Source: Kuschelorhynchus macadamiae (taxonomy: Eukaryota; Arthropoda; Insecta; Coleoptera; Curculionidae). From it: a stretch of DNA of 64,000 nucleotides. The notes under the pieces are model-generated. The model had not been told where the DNA came from, ran no database searches, and saw only the letters and a list, made by a program, of their open reading frames with translations. Both the position numbers and the translations under genes were made by a program. Where the stretch lies: assembly GCA_030620095.1 (NCBI GenBank), contig JAUTXW010000326.1:285501-349500 (forward strand). The letters are read 5' to 3'. Positions 37,801-48,798 of this stretch are shown here, piece by piece (position 1 is the stretch's first letter; each line of letters begins with the position of its first letter).

Positions 37801-39615
37801 CTAAGGAGATGCACACGTAGGGCATATAAAGGATGGCTCCTTATCTTTTTTGTTTAGACCTACGCATTCTTCGTGTACATATCTTACACACATATTGCAC
37901 AATCTCATGTCAGCAACCCTGTCTAACTTTCTTCTTCTTGGGTTGTTGCGGTTTGGTGCAGTCTTTTAAATAATTTTCTACTTTTTCTTTGAAAAGATCT
38001 TTCGTCACCCGCTGGGCTCTATAATTTATTGATTTCTTTCTGGGCGTAATTTTCTTTACTTCAAGCTCTGGTGTAGGTAAAATGTTTTTAAAGTTAAGTC
38101 CTGGTTCTGCCTTCAAGAGTGGCGAATTTTCTTTAGCCACATGTAGATTACTAAAACTCTCATCAGAAGTTGAATCCCTTACTGAATAGTCACTGTCACT
38201 ATCTGAAGAAGAGTCGGAGCTGGACGTACAATTTCTTTTGGTTCTCTTTTTTTGAATCCCACTTGGTCCCGCCTGGTCTTCGCCTTATGTAAGTTTGGTC
38301 CCATTACTCGTTTTCTTATTTATGTGCCGACGATCGTCGTGTCCTTTATTTTTGGGTTCTTCGATTTTATCTTTTAACAAACTTTTTGTGTTACTAGAAT
38401 TTTGATCTTTTTCAGTTTCGACCTCAACTCTTCGCCTATTTGTAAGTTCAGATGGAGCAAAAACGTCATCAGGTAATATATTGGGGTCGAACGGGTAGAT
38501 CCCAGTTGCGCGGAACCCAGATGATACATTTGCTGGTGTTGCAGCTCGTGGCCATACTTTGCTAAATATAGTTGCAAAGTTGAGTTTTGTTATTCTATGA
38601 TTTGGTTTGTTGGTCCAAAAGAGCATAACTTCATCATCCCAGTAACTCTCAAAAGGACCAAATACAGATTTATCCATCGGCTGTAACTGATGCGTTGTGT
38701 TACTGGGAAGACAATAAAGTACAACGTCGTGTTTTTCCGCTGCCTCTACGATTGAATAATCTAAGTGAGAAGATGCTCCGTCAAAAATTAACAACACTTT
38801 TTCTTTTGGTTTAAAGATCGAAAAGTGCTCCAACCATTTTACAAAAATGGTCGTTGTCATGCTACCTTTTTCAGTCATCTTAAGAGTTGAACCAGGAGGT
38901 AAGTTTTCTGACCATTCTTGTTTTTCCCTTTTACCTTTCATTAATATCATTGGTGGGATGACCTGCCCTATTGCATTTCCGCACGCTACAATCGTAACGT
39001 TTTCAGCATGTTCTTCAGCAATTATATGGACATTTGATGAACCCTTTTTCGTAAGTACATACGGTTGCTTATGTAAAGTAAGCCTGCATCCTTTTTCATC
39101 CATGTTGTAAATAAGATGAGGTTTACCCATAATTCCCATTTCTTCAAGAACAAGCCGAAGTTTTTCGAAATGGTCATTTACAATAAATCTATTAAGTTTC
39201 GCTGCCCTTGCAGCATTCATGTGTTGTGCCTTTCGCCTTGCCACCTCGGGATGTCGCTTCAAAAAAAGACGAAACTGCCTGCCATTCCTTTTGTTTCGGA
39301 AAATGGATGGGAAATTCTCAGTTCGTCACAATATGTAAATACTGATCTTCTTAGAAGTTTGGACGTCAAAGGCATGCCAACATCTGACAATCTAAATATT
39401 CTTTGACAGAGGTCATTTTCTTGATCAACTGTGAGGACAGATGGGCGCCCTAATCTTTTATTCACGACCCCAGAAGAAATGTGATTTCGAAGAGTCCTCC
39501 TGGGAATCCCGTATGTAAGACGTGCAGTTCTTACCGAAGTCCCTTCGTGCACTGCCTCCATCGCTCTCTGAAGCTGTTCCTCCGACCAGCGCCCTCTTTT
39601 TTTTGAAGCTTCCAT
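37801..39615 (-). pseudogene. Pogo-like transposase with pipsqueak-type helix-turn-helix, DD35D nuclease and C-terminal zinc finger
   Basis: It starts at the ATG (39615) just after a splice acceptor. Part 1 (to 39259) carries a pipsqueak/CENP-B-type DNA-binding domain (WSEEQLQRAMEAVHEG, YGIPRRTLRNHI, GRPSVLT). A one-base frameshift near 39270 breaks it before LFLKRHPEVARR. Part 2 (39262-38285) is the DDE_1 nuclease: D in YNMDEKG, D in LLIFDGASSH and D in HQLQPMDKSVFGPF, the last two separated by 35 residues. FRATGIYPFDPNILPDDVF follows. An in-frame TAA at 38285 precedes an acidic Ser-Asp tract and basic tail. A further frameshift near 37915 precedes a PHD-like finger (CNMCVRYVHEEC and FICPTC) ending at 37801. 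All three acidic residues survive, but two frameshifts and a stop make it inactive. Confidence 0.85.
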
Positions 39616-39618
39616 TCT

Positions 39619-40170
39619 CTGCAAATAAAAATACTTATATTAATTTAAATGAATGCCTACTTTACATTCGAAACATTTTATGTACGATATAAAATGGTAT
39701 TTTAAACATATATTCATATCAATTCTCCATAAAAGTAATTCATAAGTAAAAATTAACTTTAGAGGAAACATTTTTGCAAGAACCTGTAACTCAAAAATAA
39801 TAACAAGTGTAAAAATACATATACACGCGGATTTTTATATTTTTGATCGTAAAATATGTCATCAAATTTTCAATAATTTCTGAGAAAACATTTTAAGTTA
39901 AAATTGATTTAATTGTTTTTTTTTTAAGTATTTTATTGCATTTTTTGTCCAGAAAAAAAAGTATCCAAATAAGGCCCACTTATATACCTGGGCCTTATTT
40001 GGGCCATTTGCTCGGGCTTTAATAGGACCCCTCTAATTTATCATGTTTATGAGATAATAAAATACAAATTCACTAAAACAGAAATAGGTTTTTAATTAAA
40101 ATTTTATACCAACTTAAACCTTAAACTATAAGCAATATATTAGAAATAAAATCAGTTTTCAAATACTTAC
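39619..40170 (-). other. Probable 5' UTR intron of the pogo-like transposase
   Basis: A consensus donor (CTGG|GTAAGTATTT) at 40170 and an acceptor (TTTGCAG|AGAATGG) at 39619 bracket 552 bp. The exon resumes three bases before the transposase ATG. The splice sites are strong matches; use is inferred. Confidence 0.6.
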
Positions 40171-40395
40171 CCAGAAAGAAATTTACGAGGAACACCTGAA
40201 CTAGTATTTTAATACTATGACCGTCTACATTACACCTCAACAACACGCATTAAACTGGCGGGTTGCTAAATGAGAAAGCGAAGATTACAACCTTGACTGG
40301 TTCTCGGGATTCGTTCGTGTAACGAATGACGAAAAAACTACCACTTGGATTGAACAGTGTTGTCACTTTTAGGTGTGGGCCTTATTAGAACCTCT

Positions 40396-40418
40396 GGCCT
40401 TATTTGGCTTACCCACCT
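40396..40418 (-). repeat. Pogo-like right terminal inverted repeat
   Basis: Inverted partner of 37201-37223, followed by TA. Confidence 0.55.
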
Positions 40419-41604
40419 TAGTAAGTACACAGAAAAGTAAAGAAGCGTTAACTAGCTAATTAAAACGCATTCACAAAGTATTTCTAATATTGGGTATACT
40501 AATCAAAAACAAAATGACAGTGTCGGTGGTATCAAATAGAAAAATCTAACCGTATTGTAAAATGAATCATGCATATTGGAGAAATGACTTTAAACAAAGT
40601 TATCACACCTATGAACAATCGACAGTAATCTGGTTAAATGAAAATAGATGAAAACTAAAAACATTTCTTACCCTTTCAGGATAATATCTTGGATTTATAC
40701 AAATTGATCTTGTTTATGGCAGAAAAAATAATAAGTAGCAAAGCGTAGGAAATAGTAGGATCAAATACTATGAATCAATCTAATACCTAATCTTTAGTAG
40801 GCTCTACCCTATACAAATAGAAATTCATCCTTGAATTTTGTAGAAAAATGACATAAAATACTATGGCATGGGTGTATTTTAAGTATTATTTAATTTCTAC
40901 TTACTGTATATTTTTGTATAGAGGCAGCTAAAATACAACGGTCAAGTTTTAAATAAAATTATTAATTTTTGTAAGCATGAATACGGTGGCTGTCAAATAA
41001 AATTTAAAACTATTTAAAGTACATTCCTACACAACACATACCATAAAGAGAAAATATAATCGTGTAACAGACATCAGAAATTTCACAAAAAAAGACCAGA
41101 TGATTTTATTTTTATTTGATAGAATTTAACCCGAATTATACATTCTTGACTGAGACCGAGACATTGTTTTTCTTTCCTGCAAATATTAAACTAGGTCTCT
41201 TAGAGATATTATGAACGAATTACTTCTTCATACCTCAGTCCAACTAATCCAAGTTATAACTAAAGAAGTACCTACGCAATAATCCAACTACGTTTTGAAG
41301 TTCCCTGTTAACTGAGTAAATCTGAAAATTAATATGTGAAAAACAGTATCATTTACAGATATTAAGCTCATATATTCTACTAATATTCTTTTAAAATAAT
41401 TAATTATTCTTAGAAATTGTAATTTCCTACTATACATCCAAAAATGTGTGGTTTTAATCTCATTGCACCAGTAACATAAAACGATAAATTCGCTACAACC
41501 ATTTTCTCTCTATTAAGAAAGGGGACTTGCTATGCAATCATCTTACTGGCTGCAGTAAATTTTCACTGTTCTTGCGTTCTACTAACCTCTTTCTTAAACC
41601 TCGA

Positions 41605-42234
41605 GATTAAGTTCTGCAATAATATGTATGTTGTGTATTTATAATTCTTCTAAAAATATAGCAGAATCATTAGATGCGGATGAAGTGTGAAAGATAAGAT
41701 TCGTTACAATAATTTACACTATAGCTCAAAATTATGTTGTCATCTTTTTCAGATACTAATATAATTTTTATCAGTGAAGGGATATTTATTATTTTTTAAT
41801 ATATTGTATTGAAACTCTTAATTTAATGACTGAATGAATTCTAAAAATAGAATATTTCAAATTTTCTAATATTGCTTTAAACTAAACCAGTTTAAGACAA
41901 CTAGGGTTGTACTTATAATTAATTAAGATTAAGTCTGAAATAATACGTATGTTGTGTATTTATAATTCTTCTAAAAATGTAGCAGAATCATTAGATGCGG
42001 ATGAAGTGTGAACGATAAGAATCGTTACAATTATTTACACTATAGCTCAAAATTATATTGTCATAATACTAATATAGTTTTTATCAATGAAGGGATATTT
42101 ATCATTTTTTAATATATTGTCTTGAAACTCTTAATATAATGACTGAATGAATTCTAAAAATAGAATATTTCAGATTTTCTAATATTGCTTTAAACTAAAC
42201 CAGTTTTAAGACAACTAGGGTTGTAGTTATAATT
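41605..42234 (+). repeat. Two-copy tandem repeat, unit about 320 bp
   Basis: 41605-41926 and 41927-42234 are direct copies (gattaagt, agaatcattagatgcggatg, caactagggttgta). They carry scattered substitutions and one short deletion (ctttttcaga is absent from copy 2). Non-coding. Confidence 0.85.
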
Positions 42235-43872
42235 AAAACTATAAGGGCAACCTGAAGATCCACAAATTACCAAAAAACGTAAACAATTTAAATGGACCCC
42301 AAAAGCCACTAGAAAAGAAAATTAAACAATCTGCCTAAACATGTCAAATCTTTATTAAAATTACAAAAACTAGAAATACTTAATAGATGTAAAAGTTATC
42401 ATATATCAATAAGTATTAGTATTGTACACAATTGATAGTTCTTGTCGGTAACGGTTAAGTTCATTTTTGCATTGCAGTCGAATGCATTTTCTGTCAGTTT
42501 TGACATATTGAATATGACTTGATTTCTCCTGCCCACGTTATTCTCAACTGATTGAGGCTTAAATGGTGACATTGCATACTTCATTATTTATTAATTTAAT
42601 ATTGATTAACAATACAGTTTAATTTTTACCAAACGAAATCTCAAAAGAATATAATAAATGTGCCAACTATTGGGTATTTTACGTTGTAAGAAGACTGACC
42701 TCCAATCCCGATCCAAAATGTTATGCATCTGACGAATTATTATCAAAAACAAATTTTTCAGAAGCACTGTTTGGATTTGCAATGTGGATATGTCCAACCC
42801 ACTACTAATAATATTTTAAATTATAAATAAGGGCATAAATCCCTTTAAAATATTTTATTCAAACCTTTACATTTTAGAATATACCAAGAAAATTTCCAAC
42901 ATAAAAATGCGCAAATACTTTACAGATGCGGTTTATTTCCATTGGAAGAATATTAGCATTGTTTGAGGAATAGTGGATATATTGACTTCTTATTGTCGCT
43001 TCTAGTTTATAAACTGAAAGAACTTGGAAAAATTACACAACTTTTATATCCGTTTTATAGACTTTTCTACTGTTAATGATATAAGTTATTCTAGTGAAGT
43101 AACAAAATGTTCTGAAAAGACAATAATTGAAACAGAATTAGTTTATAGGTTTTCAAGGCTTATAATCTAGAAATTTTTAAATAATAATTATCCTTAGGAA
43201 CCGTCTTTAGGTCAATAAAAAGTAATAAAACAATTAAAAGTTCATAAACATCCGGTTGTTTTTGAATCTTGGTTTTAACTTGACAGTTTCTTTTTGAAAG
43301 AAGTTCATTTACCGGACGAATGATAGATGAAAAGCATGGTTCAGTAGCAACAATGGGGGGAAGGAATGCTTAAAACGGAGCGGCACTTAAGTGACAGTAA
43401 AAAGTTTAATATTACTTCTTTAATGAAAACCAGGGGCTTAGGCTAGACATTTACGAAAGTACCATTTAGGCAGTTTCTAAATAAAAAGAACTCGGAGATC
43501 ATCACTGCTCAGATCAAAATACTTCACATAGCGTTTTATCTAGAGAAGATCTCTTACGATGCCTCCTGCAATCGCAGGTGAAATGTCGGAAAGTAATTCC
43601 AAATTGAAAATAGTTTATGGTGGTAAAAGTGATGTAAAATCACGTAGCCCTGGATATACAATTTCCCACACCTAAATGAATGCATGAAATGGCTACTATC
43701 CCCAGTCTTTAAATAGTAGTAGCGCATCTCAAGTCAAATATTCACCTTTTTTTTTTGTTTTCGAAAAAACGTGCGGTTGTGTATTTTTATTAAAAGCTTT
43801 TATTTTACTTCAGTTGTATGTTAATTAGTTAGTAAGTATGTTTATGTCAAATTTTGCAAGTAGCTTTTGAAG

Positions 43873-44200
43873 CAGTTCCCCTTACCGGAATTAAGTGAGA
43901 TTTGGTATAAATACATAAATCCGATGAGAATAAAATATTATGGTGTCCAGTCTTGAATGATTTATACAGTGTGCGTCAAAAATAATGCTAAAAATTACAA
44001 AACTTCCCATTATCGGAATTGACTGAGATTTGGTATACATATATAAACCCGTTAACAATACAATATTACAGTATCCAGTCGTGAATATCTTATGCAAGAT
44101 GCGTAAAAAATAATGCTAAAAAGTACAAAACAGTTCTCGTTATCGGAATTAACTGAGATTTCGTATACAGACAATAGAATATTATAGTATCCAAACACAG
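43873..44200 (+). repeat. Three-copy tandem repeat, unit about 128 bp
   Basis: Starts near 43873, 44002 and 44130. Shared strings are atcggaattaactgagattt and gtatccagtc, with aataatgctaaaaa closing the first two copies. The third copy is truncated. The minus-strand frames that cross it (43891-44252) are repeat artefacts. Confidence 0.8.
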
Positions 44201-46753
44201 AACTTTTAAAAAGTTGGTGTGAGATGTTATCATACTTGAACCAAAGCCTCAAGCTTTTAAGAAAATCTTCAAATTTTTAAAAGTTCTGTGTTATGTAAGT
44301 TTAATTACTTTTTACTTTTCATTTCCATAGTTAATAAATAAAAGATTTTTTAATATCTTTTACATTTATTTTATTTTAAAAAGATCTTTTACATGTAACA
44401 TAAACGTTATAACAGATACAGTCGAAATAATGAGTTACTAAAAGAGTCGGGCTGAGGTATTAAGGGGGAACTGCACGCAGTATTATGGATCATTTGCAAG
44501 CCTTCCGCCGCTGCAATATTATGTTAAAACTATAAGAGATATGTATTAGCTTCAATGTGATTTCAATAGGGAAATATGTATTGTTGGGCGCTAAATGCGA
44601 TTTTTTATGAAAAAAATCTAATCTAGAATTATAAAATAGAAGTAGATTTGTCCATTTTCGACCACTTTTTGACGCAAATGCCGTCGCATATAATTTTTTT
44701 TTCCACAAAATGGCTCTTTACCGCCTTACATTGATCCTTTGTCTATGTAACTGCAAAATTTGAATTGGTAAATCGTTCTCATGTCTTTGTATTTCTGCAG
44801 CGCGTGAACCCTTTTGAACCCATTTTTAAACGAAATGTAATTTAAATTGCCTATACCTAACACATTTTTTTGAGGTCGGACGTGCATGAAGTTTTTTCTA
44901 ATACTTAGGTACCTTTTCATCTTACTTTGAACTTGACTAGACCTTGTCGCTAGTTTTTCACTTTTTGTGTACAGTTCTCCCTTAAATAATATAATATTTG
45001 ATAAAATCCCAGCTATGGCCCCTGGCTAAGTGCCTGTTAATGTTTGCTTAAATATTGTAGACAAGTGTACGGGTTACTGACCACGAATCTGAAGTATTTA
45101 AATATTTTGATCACAAATTTTCCCTTATCTCCACAAACACTGTGCGTCATTTCCTTAACATCCTTTTTCAATAAATTATTAACCAGAAAAATACTGATTG
45201 CTATTAGACTTTTGCAGAAACATAATACAAAACTTGTACTTATAATGTGAAGCCATTCACAACTAAAACACAATTATCTACCTTAAAACTGTTAAAGCCT
45301 GGAAGAACTCATTTACGCAAAGGAGTAGGTACACTAAGGTCCCACCTCCTCATCATTTACTGCTAATAAACTTATAATAAGTAATATCACCCTCTAAGCT
45401 TCACACATTCACATAGCGTCACATATATACAAAAATATGTTTTATCAATTTTGTCGGTTTATCTGTCGGTCTGTCCTGTCTATCCTGTCTATTCACGGCA
45501 AAAACCAGCAAGCAGATTAACTTCAAATTTTAGTCAAAATTAAAATGGCGGCCTAGTGAAACGTTAAAAAAATATTACTAAACAAAATAATTATCCAATT
45601 TACCTCCAATTTTGCACAAAAATATTTATTACATTATTATTAGTACATTATTAAAACGTATTATTAAAACATTAAAAAATATTATTAAAACATTAAAAAC
45701 TCAGCCCGAAAAACTACTTATTAAATTAACATTAAATTTTGTGCCAACATTAAATGGGTCTATTAAACTGGTAAAGTTGTGGTACGAATTTAAGATGGCG
45801 AAACCAAATGGCGGCCAAATAAAATTCTTAAAAAAACATTAAAAATGTACATCTCCAAGTGAACCAATATTTTATACATAAACCATGAAAAAAGAGAAAA
45901 AACTGAATGAAAATTTCTTTTATAATAAAATGAGTATGTCTTCCAAATTGCAGTATTCCAATTAGGCTTTCGAATTCTAGACATTTTATGACAGAGAACG
46001 GGCAACCAACAATTAAATTATAGAATAGACCGTTACTAAAAAAATGAGCTGTATACAAATCCTCTTGAAATATGTTACTGGAATTGATTTTTTACTGCAC
46101 GCGTTGCAATTTTCAAGATCTTTTTATAGACAAATATCACAAAAAGACAAAAGATAAAATGTGGCGGTTAAAAATTTGTATTGTTATAAAAGCTTTTTAT
46201 ATTTTAAATAAAAATAAATATTCAGGCGAGTGAATATGATTAGAAATAAAGAACAGAGAGAGATAGCAATTATATGGATTATCTATCTATAATTTATTTT
46301 CCTTTTCATACCCCCTTATTACTTGCTGCTTTTTTCCTTTGCGTTAGTGTGCAGTCCCTTATATACATATTATGTATATAGGGAAATAAATAGTCATAAA
46401 TTTAATATTTTTTGAAACCCATAAAATACTCAACAAATGTAATTCGGACAACAAGCCTGCATATTTTTATGTTTTTAATGATATTCCTTGCAAGTAGGTA
46501 ATTGTCACTTATATCTTCATAATCAGTCAACTATTTGAAAGCATACTATTGTATGCTGTTTAATAAATAATAACAGTTTTAAATTACAGAGCTCAAAGTA
46601 GTTAAAATGGTTTTATTTATTACAGAACCACGGTGGATGACAACAAATACGAATGACAATCTGGAAACAAAATATATATATAGTTGTTAAAGTAGCTTGT
46701 ACAGTTTGACAAGAAAAATTAAACTTTCACAATATGTATCACTTAATTATAAT

Positions 46754-46759
46754 TTTATT
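46754..46759 (-). promoter_or_regulatory. Polyadenylation signal of the candidate host gene
   Basis: AATAAA on the minus strand, 12 bases beyond the TAA that ends the candidate terminal exon. Confidence 0.5.
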
Positions 46760-46771
46760 AACAAATAATGG

Positions 46772-46948
46772 TTAAGAAGATTCATTGCTGACTTCATTAT
46801 CTTCAGGTTTACTAATTTTATGTCGCCTGTTTAGAAGAGTTTTCCTTGCAGAAAGTAACCTTGAACTGAATTCGCCATATTGGCTACCTATAGGTTTTTC
46901 TATTGTTTGATCATCCACTTCAATACTGTTTTCCAATTCCACTGCCAG
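46772..46948 (-). CDS. Candidate terminal exon of an unidentified host gene
   Basis: The minus-strand frame begins after a TTTTTAGAG acceptor region and encodes 58 residues, ending in a TAA. It starts LAVELENSIEVDDQ and continues KPIGSQYGEFSSRLLSARKT, then NRRHK and an acidic tail ending NESS. An AATAAA follows immediately. Taking the second AG as acceptor leaves it in phase 0 with the exon at 47158-47295. The protein was not recognised. The evidence is splice and polyadenylation context plus biased composition, not homology. It may be a real host 3' exon or a chance frame. Confidence 0.4.
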   Translation of the reverse strand: MAVELENSIEVDDQTIEKPIGSQYGEFSSRLLSARKTLLNRRHKISKPEDNEVSNESS

Positions 46949-47157
46949 CTCTAAAAATATAATGTCTTAAAGGGTTATAATATTAATATTGCACTCTATC
47001 TTTTACATTTAAGCCCAGTATTTAAAGTTTTTTTATTAAAATGTTGTTTATTATCAGATAATTTCATAATATTCTGATAAGTATATTAAATGGCCACAGG
47101 ACGTAAACATTGTAATGGGTACCTAAGATAATAAAAAAAAAACCTATTGAACCCTAC

Positions 47158-47295
47158 CTCATCAGGTAGTCTTGTATCCAGGGAGATCTCAAATAAGAGG
47201 TCATCGATGTGACTGACACAATCAAAGACGAAAACGTCTATGAAAGTAAAAAAATTCTTCGAGCTAAGCATAATACTTAGCGCCACGTATTCCGG
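47158..47295 (-). CDS. Candidate penultimate exon of the same unidentified host gene
   Basis: The frame is bounded by a GGGTTGCAG acceptor (after 47295) and a GAG|GTAGGG donor (before 47158). It is exactly 46 codons, phase 0 at both ends: PEYVALSIMLSSKNFFTF, then IDVFVFDCVSHIDDLLFE and ISLDTRLPDE. Joined to the next exon the frame stays open to the stop. No domain was recognised. The upstream intron begins with a (TA)n tract at 47319-47360, and the errantivirus insertion lies further upstream, so earlier exons may be beyond 56190 or outside the window. Confidence 0.38.
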
Positions 47296-47316
47296 CTGCA
47301 ACCCATAGAAAGCATG

Positions 47317-47318
<2 letters not shown>

Positions 47319-47360
<42 letters not shown>
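47319..47360. repeat. (TA)n microsatellite
   Basis: About 21 TA units, lying directly upstream (on the minus strand) of the candidate exon acceptor. Confidence 0.97.
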
Positions 47361-47363
<3 letters not shown>

Positions 47364-48534
47364 TATATTTATTAAAAAAATTGACTCGGCCATAGGTGAA
47401 TATAAACTTTCTTTTTAAACTATTTTAAATTGTACCGTGTTATATCTTCTATCTTAAACTGTGGCAACACGATCCTTGAAAATTCACATCTTTGACCTTT
47501 TGAAGCTCTGTAACTGTCAAACGACTTAACTTGAAATGAATTGCACCTTCCTATCTTAGTTTGTAGTTATCTATCTCTTGACACCAATTTTTACTTTGAT
47601 AGAAAATGTCAAATTTTGACACATCCGGTTAAACCGAAAATAGGTGTGGGGAAAGAGATAATAAAAAACTAAGTTGGGTAAATGAAATCCATTTTGTTCC
47701 AAATAAAGTGGGTTAGAAAATCGTCAAAAACATAAATTTCAACTGCCATTTTCTCGAGAACAGTTGAATTTAGGTATTATATAATACAGAAAATACAGAA
47801 AGATACAAAAATATAATATTATACAGAGCATTTCATTTAGAACAAAATATCGCCACCGGTTTAAGGTAGCAGAGATAACACCGCACAATTTAAAATATTT
47901 TAACGAAGAAACATCTACACAGTGCCACTAGAGAGTGGAACATTTAGCCTAATTGGTGGAAACGCTTACGTTTGAGAAATTTTAGGAATATAGCGTGCAC
48001 GAGTATTCATTACTCAGATTTGAACCTTAACACCGACGTATGGGTATCTCCTGCAACAAAAACTACTAAACTGATCAAAAGCCCAATTTTTTTCCCACAA
48101 GACATGGTATTAATTTTTTTTTCTTGCCCAAGGATCAGAACTTAGCAAAGCACAATTTTTTCGTTTTTAGAGAAAACGGCCGTTTTTTCAAGGCAATTTT
48201 TGATACAACCGACATTAAAATAGGTATTTTAACAAGCCGGACTTTTAACTCGACACTAGCCTAGAAATTTGCAAATGTCCCCCGAATGATTTAATTTTGT
48301 TATGTTTTAGCAAGTATTTGATGCCTAATCTTGTATATGTATGTAATTATAATAATTCATAAATAATAAACAAGCAATGGCAAACATGACATCGGAACAG
48401 ATGTCCTTTCGGTATAAGGGGGATTCTGTATTCATTTTATTCCCTTTATATTTGATACCCCGTGTACCTATATTGAATAAATGATTGCTGTTTTTAGTAT
48501 ATTTTATGTTTTCTTATATTATTTTAATGTACGA
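47361..48534. other. AT-rich stretch left of the errantivirus, no gene recognised
   Basis: No coding sequence or known repeat could be supported. It ends at the GGCA target duplication. Confidence 0.5.
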
Positions 48535-48538
48535 GGCA
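48535..48538. other. GGCA target-site duplication, left
   Basis: The same four bases follow the right LTR at 56191-56194. A 4-bp duplication is normal for Gypsy-type integrases. Confidence 0.8.
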
Positions 48539-48789
48539 ATTTACGTGTAATTTTCAGGAAAGACCGTTTTTAAAAAACATTTATTACTATTTAAAATGAA
48601 TTTATTCGATCGAATTCCAAAATTACAACTTTCTTAAATGTTACGAATATAAGTTTACACGACGAAGTACAGACTTATACTGACGACTAATTAGAAATGG
48701 CGGTATTTATATGTGCATTCTAATCTAAACATACGACGTCATTAATTACTAGAAAGTGTGTATAGTTTCTAAATAATGGATATATAATT
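48539..48789 (-). repeat. 3' LTR of the errantivirus (251 bp)
   Basis: Direct copy of 55940-56190. On the coding strand it begins AATTATATATCC and ends TACACGTAAAT. It supplies the polyadenylation end of the transcript. Confidence 0.95.
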
Positions 48790-48798
48790 CCTCCCTCC
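48790..48798 (-). promoter_or_regulatory. Polypurine tract
   Basis: GGAGGGAGG on the coding strand, directly between the env stop codon and the 3' LTR, where plus-strand priming occurs in this family. Confidence 0.88.

Larger units (their letters stand above)
37201..40418 (-). mobile_element. Pogo-like DNA transposon, inactivated
   Basis: A 3.2-kb element bounded by TA on both sides (37199-37200 and 40419-40420). It has imperfect 23-bp inverted ends, AGGTACCTGAGCCTAACAAG on the left and AGGTGGGTAAGCCAAATAAG on the right, matching at 17 of 23 positions. Copies of an AATAAGGCCCA-like motif recur in both subterminal regions (37207, 37388, 37434, 39966, 39986, 40377 and 40402), as expected for transposase-binding sites. 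The single transposase gene is on the minus strand. Confidence 0.65.
40421..46771. other. AT-rich stretch with two local repeat arrays, no gene recognised
   Basis: Apart from the tandem repeats at 41605-42234 and 43873-44200, nothing was recognised. A short plus-strand frame near 42255 (PQITKKRKQFKWTPKATRK) and a minus-strand frame at 42584-42399 look mildly protein-like but match no known domain. Copies of aatggcggcc at 45544 and 45809 suggest a further small duplication. Confidence 0.45.

Noticed and set aside
37199..40420. Treating the pogo-like transposase as a domesticated host gene
   Set aside because: It lies between inverted ends with TA and has frameshifts and a stop, so it is an ordinary dead transposon copy.
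43891..44252. Two similar minus-strand frames of 66-68 codons, apparently a gene pair
   Set aside because: They are the same 128-bp repeat read twice; similarity comes from the tandem repeat.
45612..45842. Lys/Ile-rich plus-strand frame of 76 codons
   Set aside because: Built from short attaaaac repeats; low-complexity artefact.
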